Notes under the pieces: model-generated
The model's database searches: none
Told to the model about the DNA's origin: nothing
What the model saw: the letters and a program-made list of their open reading frames with translations, nothing else
NCBI GenBank assembly: GCA_027422505.1
Contig: JAPQWV010000005.1
Span: forward strand, 9,615,501-9,679,500
DNA from: Craterostigma plantagineum
Taxonomy: Eukaryota > Streptophyta > Magnoliopsida > Lamiales > Linderniaceae
Direction of reading: 5' to 3'
DNA length: 64,000 nucleotides
Part shown: one piece after another, positions 56,308 through 64,000 of the stretch
How positions within the stretch are numbered: position 1 is the stretch's first letter
How the letters are laid out: every line of letters begins with the position of its first letter
Program-made: the position numbers and the translations under genes

Positions 56308-58498
56308 ATAGATCTGGTGCCTGGAGCGGCACCAAAATCTAAAACTCATTACCGGTTAGCGCCAACCGAACTAAAGGAACTAAAAGAGCAATTAGATGAA
56401 CTTTTGCAGAAAAGATTAGTCCAACCGAGTTTCTCTCCCTGGGGAGCGCCGGTACTATTCGTGCGGAAGAAAGATGGAACGATCAAGAACAAATATCCCC
56501 TCCCAAGGATCGATGATCTATTTGATCAACTACAAGGCGCTACGGTGTTTTCAAAGATCGATCTACGATCAGGGTATCACCAGCTAAAGATTCAGGAGGA
56601 AGATATCCCTAAGACTGCCTTCAGTACGCGCTATGGACACTACGAGTTCCTAGTCATGCCTTTCGGGATGACTAACGCGCCGGCAGCTTTTATGGATCTG
56701 ATGAACCGCGTATTCAAGCTGTTTTTGGATAAGTTCGTCATAGTATTCATAGACTACATTCTGATCTATTCAAGGACGAAGGAGGAACATGGACAACATA
56801 TGCTAACAGTTCTTGGAGTATTACGGGAGAAGCAGCTGTTCGCTAAGTTCAAGAAGTGCGAGTTTTGGCTGGAATGAGTCGCCTTCTTGGGACATATTAT
56901 CTCCGGAGCGGGAATTTCTGTGGATCCAAACAAGATCGAAGCCATCAGTAACTGGCCTCAGCCAACAAATGTGACCGAGGTACGGAGCTTCCTCGGCTTG
57001 GCAGGCTATTATAGGAAGTTCATTAAGGACTTCTCGAAGATCGCCTCAACGCTGACAAAATTAACGAGGAAGAACGTGCCATTTCATTGGAGCGAGGAAT
57101 GTGAACAGAGCTTCCAAGAATTGAAAAGGTGACTAACTACAGCCCAAGTCCTTACGATACCATCAGGAACCGGGGGATTCTCAGTTTACAGCGATGCTTC
57201 GAAGAATGGATTAGGATGCGTGCTAATGCAGAACGGGAACATGGTGGCCTATGCCTCACGTCAATTGAAGGAGAACGGGAAAAATTATCCGACGCACGAC
57301 CTAGAATTGGCAGCAGTGCTCTTCGCCTGCAAGATTTGGAGACATTACCTGTATGGGGAACGGTGCGAAATCTACACGGACCACAAGAGCCTGAAGTATT
57401 TCTTCACGCAAAAGGAGTTGAACATGAGGCAGAGACGGTGGCTGGAACTGGTGAAAAATTACGATTGCGTAATCAACTACCACCCAGGCAAAGCGAATGT
57501 GGTAACGGATGCACTAAGCTGAAAAGCAGTAAGCATAGAATTACAATCACTTGAAGTGGAGATCGTCCAATTGGGCGAAGTCTAGACCAGATTGGCAGCA
57601 TTAACACTTCAGCCTACACTACTGGAATGAATAAAAAGGGCGCAGGAAACGGACGAGATCTATACGAAATCAGGGGAGCACACACCGAACAGCCAGTGGC
57701 GGACTTTACGTTCCGAGACGATGAGAGCTTGTACTAGAAGAATCGGTTATATGTACCAGATGATGCAGAGCTTCGACGGACCATAATGGCGGAAGCACAC
57801 ACCACGACACATTCAGTGCACCCGGAAGCTACGAAAATGTACAGAGACCTCCGAATGAATTATTGGTGGCCAGGAATGAAGAAGGACATAGCAGTGTTTG
57901 TAAGCCAGTGCTTGACTTGTCAACAAATCAAAGCGGAACATCAGCGGCCGGTAGGAACTCTGCAGCCGTTACCAATACCGAAATGACAATATAACGATGG
58001 ACTTCGTTGTCGATCTGCCGAAGAATGTGAAAGGGCACGACGCGATTTGGGTGATCGTCGACCGACTAACCAAGTCTGCTCACTTCCTACCGATAAGTAC
58101 GACATTTTCCATGGAGCGATACGCGGAGCTGTATATTAAGGAAATAGTGCGACTTCACGGAATTCCATTGTCGATAGTCTCGGATCGAGACTCCAGATTT
58201 TTATCGAAATTCTGGACGAGCTTGCAAAAGGCGATGGGAACGAAACTTTCCTTTAGCACCGCCTATCATCGCCAGACAGACGGTCAATCAGAACGGACCA
58301 TCCAGACCTTAGAGGATATGTTACGAGCCTGTGTGATGGATTTCAAAGGCAATTGGAGTAGATACCTTCCACTCGTCGAATTCTCGTACAACAACAGCTA
58401 CCAAGCTGCAACAGAATGGCTCCATACGAAGCCTTATACGGGCGCAAGTGCAGATCTCCTGTACATTGGGACGAGATCGGTGAACGGGCGATACTAGG
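56308..58498 (+). pseudogene. Gypsy-4 pol relic: RT, RNase H, integrase
   Basis: This is Tekay-like pol from the RT approach ([15 protein letters not shown]) to the integrase core end ([20 protein letters not shown]). RT lacks 42 bp that would hold the conserved CIDYREL segment, and the catalytic FIDD is FIDY (near 56750), removing the second aspartate. RNase H (57180-57522) shows [10 protein letters not shown] and TDHKSLKY. Integrase has [26 protein letters not shown] and GQSERTIQ. Stops lie near 56876, 57130, 57520, 57585, 57630, 57736 and 57985. It begins at a junction with a Copia leader and ends at the Gypsy-5 LTR insertion. Confidence 0.9.
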
Positions 58499-61421
58499 TG
58501 TAGGACCCGAGACCCCGCAAACTAGGTCGGCCTATAAATTTTGTATATGACCTAAGTAATTACGTGCTAATTAACGTACATGTTATATGTTTACGTGATT
58601 TTACGACTTTTGTGCTCGTGATTTGTATGCTAATTTCGTGTAATTATGTGCCTAAGATTATGTGCTTACGATGACCCCTAAATTACGCAACGGATTACGG
58701 AAAAATATTAAGGAAGGGAAGGAATTAATGATAGTCAAAAGAGAGTTGGGCTAGGAATTTAATTATTTTGGGCTAGAACTTAACAATAGGCCCAAATTTG
58801 CAAGAAATCAACTTAGAAGGCAATTTCCCTAAAACAAGGAATTTCACGTTAACCTAGTCCTTTCCTAACCATGCCTAGAAATAAAATATCTAAAACCCAC
58901 TTTTCAACCTCATAACCACACTTAGAAAGAAACCAACGAAACTCCACTGAAGAAGGTATGAAGCATTTACTTATATATTTTTGTTGTTAACTCTTAAATT
59001 AGGTTGTTAACTCAAATCTAGTATGTTTAGGAAGTTAATACCCTAAAAACATTAAGAAGAGGGAGGAGAAGATTGAGGCTGGTTTTGGAGAAGGTATAAA
59101 ATCCTTGCCTATGTCCTTACATTTTCTTGGCTCGTGATTTGAAGATTCAAAGTTTGGATTTATCTTGTTTAGGGTGTTAGCACACAAAATCTGCCGAAAT
59201 GGTGTCCTTTAGTTCATACAAGTTATAGATTTTTAGGAGTTTCGACTGGGTTAAGGATATGAAGGTAGTTTCGAGCACTTGAACCTTTGTGTTTCGATCG
59301 AAAGTGAGAATGCCTAACTAAGTTTCGATCGAAAGTGGCAATTGAATTAGGGTTTCGAGCAAATGTGCATAGTAAATAGGCTTTCGAAGAAAAGGGACTA
59401 GACAAATAGTTTCGGGCGAAACTTAAGGGTTTATACGATTTTGAATCTAATAATACCAAGTTCGATTGAAAGTAGGGAATTATTTCTTAGGGTTTCGGGC
59501 GACACCTAGACGTAACAATTTAAGTTTCGACCAAATCAAATTTTAAGATAGTAAATAGAACAATTCATGTGTTTCGACCGAAACTAACCCTAACATGCTT
59601 GAATCGATCGAAACCCTATCTCAAGCCCATGCAATTGATCGAAAGTGATTTCTTCCTAAGCATGGTTTCGATCGAAACCTAGAATGACATCATGATGACG
59701 AAAGAACACGGCAAAACTCTATCCATACCACATACAATTGATCGAAAGTGACCTCTTCCTCATGCATGGTTTCGGGCAAAACGAAGATGATGTCACGGTG
59801 ATGAAAAGACGCGGCGAAACTCCCTCCCTATTATGTTCAATCGGGCGAAACTAACCCATGATAACTACCAATTGAAATTAGGATTGGATATAAACGAGTT
59901 TCGATCGAAACTAGCTAGCAAATAGGACTTTCGATCGAATGAAACTAGAGAAAGAGCTTCGGGCGAAACCTTGTGAGCTAAATAACTTTCGCCGTGTAAA
60001 GAATCGATCGAAAGGGATGAAGGCATAATGTGGAAAATTGAATTAGACAATTTGGACGAAATTGAATTGAGCAAATAGGAGCTTCGACTGAAACCTAACC
60101 AAGTAACACACCTTCGCCGAGGTATATAAGTAAAAGTCGAAAGTTAATTCTAACATAACTTAGTATAGAAATCAAATGACTTAGGAAATTCAATAAGGCA
60201 AATCGAGTGGTTTGAAGTCTAGAAAATTAGTATAGCTCCAAATAACTAGTATGACAAATATTAATTAATTCGACGAGTAGCTATGAAAGGCAATGAACTA
60301 ATATTCTAACCCTTCCTATTTAAAGATCGTACGTTAGGAGGTTACGGGGAAGTACGCTAATCAAAACTTGGACGACAGGTAAGTAGAAATTCAACTACGA
60401 CACGTAACTTACCTGCACAATGATTACGTGATACGTGCTTATGTGACTCTATGTGAACCTTGTATGATATGATACGCATTATGCATGAAGACATGATATG
60501 CATATTTATATGAACATGACATGAGCATTTGCACGCATAAGTAGTACGAAAGACATGAGGTACGAGCGTGCATAAGATCGCCTGTGTGCGATGGATATTC
60601 GCCGATATTGGCGTCTGTGTCGACTCAATGAAGAGTCACGGCTCTTCTATGCGACCGTGGCGATACGATGCCAATTTGCCTGTTATGATAGGCAGGGGGA
60701 ATACCCCGTATGCGGGAGATGCAACCTGGAGAATGCGACCCGAGGCATGCACTACTAACTACACAGAGGGAACCTCTGGGGTTAATGACCTCGGTGTTGG
60801 CTACCAGTGAGAGGCGTCCGCGTGGAGGCCACACTTAGTAAGGGAAGATTCCTTCGGGTGACCTTCTAGTGTGCGAACCTCCACATATGTAAGAATCCCT
60901 CGTGGATTAGAGCTCTATGAAATGGCGCATACCAAGATAGAAAGCCGAGGGCCCATACGACGTATGAGTCTAGAAAAAGAGTATGAGCGTTAGTAAGCGA
61001 CGGCGTGGATTGCCGATCGTTAGCACACGTGCATACATGCATCATTTCTGCTTACTGAGCCGCGGTGGCTCATTCCTTACGTTACGTGTTGTAGGTACTA
61101 GCGATCACGGTACGTGATATGTTTATGGTGCAAGGCCAACCTTTTGAAGCTTTTGGCTGCTTTTGAGGTGGAAGTGTGTGTATGGATGACGACCTGTGAA
61201 GGCCGGTCGCATAGGAGTTTTTGCTGTGCATGTACACACGTCACTTGTAAATAGGACTTGAAGAATGTAGAATGACTTAAGGAATTCTTTTGTCTTGTAT
61301 GTATGACTTACAAGTTTTAAATGGAAAAATTTTTCCGCATTTTTACGTCTAAGCACGATAGCGTACCGTTAGGCACTTAGGATTTCGATAGAATACGATA
61401 TGAGGACGACTGGTCCTGACA
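58499..61421 (+). repeat. Gypsy-5 5' LTR
   Basis: This LTR starts TGTAGGACCCGAG and ends GTCCTGACA, 2,923 bp. Between 59220 and 60120 TTTCGATCGAAA and TTCGGGCGAAA motifs recur more than 20 times. The last 0.9 kb shares the module GTGTCGACTCAATGA and GAGTCACGGCTC with the other Gypsy LTRs. No gene is seen. Confidence 0.88.
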
Positions 61422-61424
61422 GAG

Positions 61425-61436
61425 TGGTATCGGAGC
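61425..61436 (+). other. Primer-binding site of Gypsy-5
   Basis: TGGTATCGGAGC, one mismatch to the usual site, three bases after the LTR end. Confidence 0.85.
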
Positions 61437-61577
61437 TTCGGTCACAGGTCCTGCAGACTGTCCATACACACACACTCAAAAGCACGGAAGCGGCCTTGCT
61501 TGTAAGTATTACGTTATGTGAATTCCTTGTATGGTATGATTTATTGGCCTTAGGAATTATCAGGATAGGTCGAAAAG

Positions 61578-62654
61578 ATGGTAAGACTTAGGTGTGAGGG
61601 CAGTAGGGAGACAGATCAAGGTAGGGACACTAATAACCCTACCGATAGTCGGGATGACCATCCTGCAGCTTACAGAATTGGTCCGGCAATAGTCGGCCCA
61701 AATCCAGCAGCTGATCCAACAGCAAAACGCTGGAGGACAATCAGCTAGCGCACCTCCCCCGCCTGAACAAATTGAGATGATCGGGGAAAGATTTCGAAAG
61801 CTTAACCCCCCGTTATTTGAGGATGCCGGAGACCCTACCTCAGCCGAGGATTGGCTCAGGACTCTGGAGAATATGTTCCAGCATAGCCGTATACCTGAGG
61901 CAGAGAAAGTAATGTGCGCAGCCTACTACTGAGGGGGAGCGCGGGACACTGGTGGGACACCATCTCAGCCATCGAAAATCCGCTTACGACGAGCTGGGAT
62001 CGGTTTAAGGAATTATTCCGAGAGAAGTACTACACCGCCCCTGTCCGAGCCCAGAGGATGAATGAGTTCATCAACCTCCGCCAAGGGGCAATGACAGTAG
62101 CGGAGTACATCAAGAAGTTTGAACAACTTTCAAGGTTCGCCGCTCACATGGTTAGCACAGATGCGCTCAAGATCGAGCGGTTCATGGAGGGATTAAAGCC
62201 TGAGTTGTATAGAGATGTGAGCATGGCGGGAATTCAAGGAGCCACGTACGCACAAGTGGCGGAAAGGGCGCTATTGGCGGAGCAAGCCGAGGCTAGAATT
62301 GCTCGCGCCCAAGAAGCAAAGCGCAAGTTCATACAAGGGCCGCAAGGGAGCGGAGGCAACCAAAAGCGGCAGTTCGTCGCCAAGGGTGGGAAGCCGAACT
62401 CTCAGAATCGACTAGGACCACCCCAGCAAACCAACCCAAATCAGGGTAGACCCCAACTGAACCTACCCGTATGCCAAAAGTGCGCGCGAAGGCACACAGG
62501 GGTCTGCTACTCCCAGAACGCGGCCTGCTTCAAATGTGGCAAGATGGGCCACTACCTCAAGGCATGCCCGGAGAATGGATCCGGAAGCCAAGCCAAAAAC
62601 CAGGCAAGACCTCCAATGGTACCGGCCCGGGTTTATACTATCACGTCCGAATAA
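61578..62654 (+). pseudogene. Gypsy-5 gag
   Basis: This Retrotrans_gag protein is close to Gypsy-3 gag. The probable start is the ATG at 61578. Capsid motifs GSAGHWWDTISA, FKELFREKYY and EFINLRQGAMTVAEY lie at 61930-62120. The zinc knuckle is CFKCGKMGHYLKACPE, with CQKCARRHTGVC before it. A single-base change near 61650, a TAG near 61690 and a single-base loss near 61925 break the N-terminal part; a TAA at 62652 separates it from protease. Confidence 0.9.
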
Positions 62655-63476
62655 GCAGAAAACAACCCGGCGGTAGTGACAGGTACCATCCTCATCTACC
62701 AGACCCCCACATGCATTCTAGTTGATTCAGGAGCAACGCACTCCTTTGCATCTACGAAGTATGTCACGAGAATAGGAGTAACGCCTCATCAGGCAAAGTG
62801 CGAGTATAGTGTAACCGTTCCAAGCAGGAATCCCACCCAAACTAACCACATACTACGGGATTGCCCAGTAGTAATCGGGGATAAGGAACTACCCATAGAC
62901 CTCTTAATAATTCCCATGAATGATTATGAGGTGATCCTCGGAATGGATTAGCTATCGAAGTACGGAGCCGTTATAGACTGCCACCGTAAGATAGTCACTC
63001 TCAACCTAGAAGGAAATGAATCCCTTAGCTTCGTAGGAACTAGCAAAGGGGCGAATGTCTCTAGGATATCAGCGTTAAAATCCCAACGGCTGATCAAATC
63101 GGGGTGCGAAGCATATCTAGTGTTCGCCATCAAATCGGAGGAAAACACCTCCCCAAAATTCGAGGAAGTGCCGGTAGTTAAGGACTTCCCCGACGTATTT
63201 TCCGAAGAATTACCGGGACTACCTCCCGATAGGGAAATAGAATTCGCCATAGACCTGGTACCTGGAGCGGCACCAGTATCTAAGACCCCTTATCGGCTAG
63301 CACCGACGGAGATGAAGGAATTAAAGGATCAACTCGATGAACTCATGCAGAAGGGGTTCATCCAGCCGAGCTTCTCCCCATGGGGAGCGCCGGTATTGTT
63401 CGTAAAGAAGAAGGACGGGTCAATGCGATTGTGCATTGATTACAGAGAACTGAACAAGTTAACCATCAAACAATAA
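62655..63476 (+). pseudogene. Gypsy-5 protease and RT start
   Basis: The protease motif CILVDSGATHSFAS is intact near 62710-62750. The C-terminal protease residues MNDYEVILGMD precede a TAG at 62949. The RT approach reads [20 protein letters not shown] and then [12 protein letters not shown] near 63430. One extra base near 63470 shifts the frame. Confidence 0.88.
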
Positions 63477-63798
63477 GTACCCACTCCCTAGAATAGATAA
63501 CCTGTTTGACCAACTACAAGGTGCAACTGTCTTCTCCAAGATCGACTTACGATCGGGCTACCATCAGTTGAGAATTCGGAAGGAAGATGCCCCAAAGACG
63601 GCCTTTAGTAGCCGTTATGGCCACTATGAGTTCTTGGTGATGCCATTTGGATTGACTAATGCGCCGGCGGCTTTTATGGATTTAATGAACCGGGTGTTCA
63701 AGCCGTATCTTGATAGGTTTGTCATCATCTTTATCGATGACATCCTAATCTATTCGAAAACAAGGGAGGAACACGAAGAACACTTAGGGATAGTAATT
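63477..63798 (+). pseudogene. Gypsy-5 RT core, truncated
   Basis: It reads [13 protein letters not shown] and catalytic [10 protein letters not shown], both intact, then EEHEEHL. The sequence ends at 63798 where TGTCAGGAAC begins. Confidence 0.88.
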
Positions 63799-64000
63799 GT
63801 CAGGAACGAAAATATGATATATGATTAGGGTTAGTGCAGATTTAATCCTTAAGGATTTCTGAGAATATTTGGAACTCTTATAAACATGTTTTAAGAGTTG
63901 TTAGGCTTACTAAATTGCGCTAGATTAGATTGAGTGCAAGTTTCGTTAGTCAAGGGTTTTTGAATTCTTGAGACGTTTAAACTGTTCTGGAAAAGGATAG
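63799..64000 (+). repeat. Probable start of another Gypsy LTR
   Basis: It begins TGTCAGGAAC, the same ten bases as the Tekay LTR, directly inside an RT gene. The following sequence is different from Tekay, so this would be a related family. Only 202 bp are visible. Confidence 0.5.

Larger units (their letters stand above)
58499..63798 (+). mobile_element. Gypsy-5, truncated after RT
   Basis: This plus-strand Gypsy element has a 2.9-kb 5' LTR, PBS, gag, protease and part of RT. It is inserted in Gypsy-4 integrase. It stops at 63798 where a new LTR starts; its remainder should lie right of the window if that LTR is an insertion. Confidence 0.87.

Overview
The window is plant nuclear DNA made wholly of LTR retrotransposons. 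I see no host gene, tRNA, rRNA or CRISPR array. The element types (Copia with a long gag and an extra gene after pol, chromodomain Gypsy/Tekay, initiator-Met-tRNA primer sites) point to an angiosperm, probably a eudicot; I cannot name the species. Names such as Copia-1 or Gypsy-3 are labels used only in this annotation.

Left part (1-45034) is a deep nest. Copia-3 (minus, visible 38418-45034) is interrupted by a Gypsy LTR (35070-38417). That LTR is interrupted by Copia-0 (minus; gag fragment 1-430, LTR 466-1959 plus 34877-35069). The Copia-0 LTR is interrupted by Copia-1 (minus, 1960-34871, 5-bp target duplication TATTC). Copia-1 gag is interrupted by Copia-2 (minus, 8491-33228, duplication AGTCG). 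The Copia-2 leader is interrupted by a young Tekay chromovirus (plus, 21050-32351, duplication CAAAC). By-eye LTR divergence falls in the expected order: Copia-1 oldest, Copia-2 and Tekay youngest.

Right part (45035-64000) is a row of truncated or nested elements: a plus-strand LTR fragment like that of Copia-0 (45035-45873), the 3' end of Copia-4 (minus, 45874-48555), Gypsy-3 with gag but no pol (plus, 48556-54351), a minus-strand Gypsy 3' LTR (54352-55649), Copia-1-type LTRs facing right (55650-56307), a Gypsy-4 pol relic (56308-58498), Gypsy-5 (58499-63798), and the start of another LTR (63799-64000).

Copia-1, -2 and -3 belong to related families with gene order gag, pol, then a large additional ORF (aORF) before the 3' LTR. 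The aORF is conserved across all three, has no enzymatic motif I recognise, and starts just after a splice-acceptor-like sequence, as the gag-pol boundary also does. In Copia-2 the pol-aORF spacer also carries, on the opposite strand, a 57-codon ORF for a predicted tail-anchored membrane peptide with its own TATA box. The aORF and this antisense ORF are the best candidates for undescribed biology. Most coding regions are broken. In Tekay and in part of Copia-2 the breaks are single-base losses in homopolymers, so some may be assembly errors.
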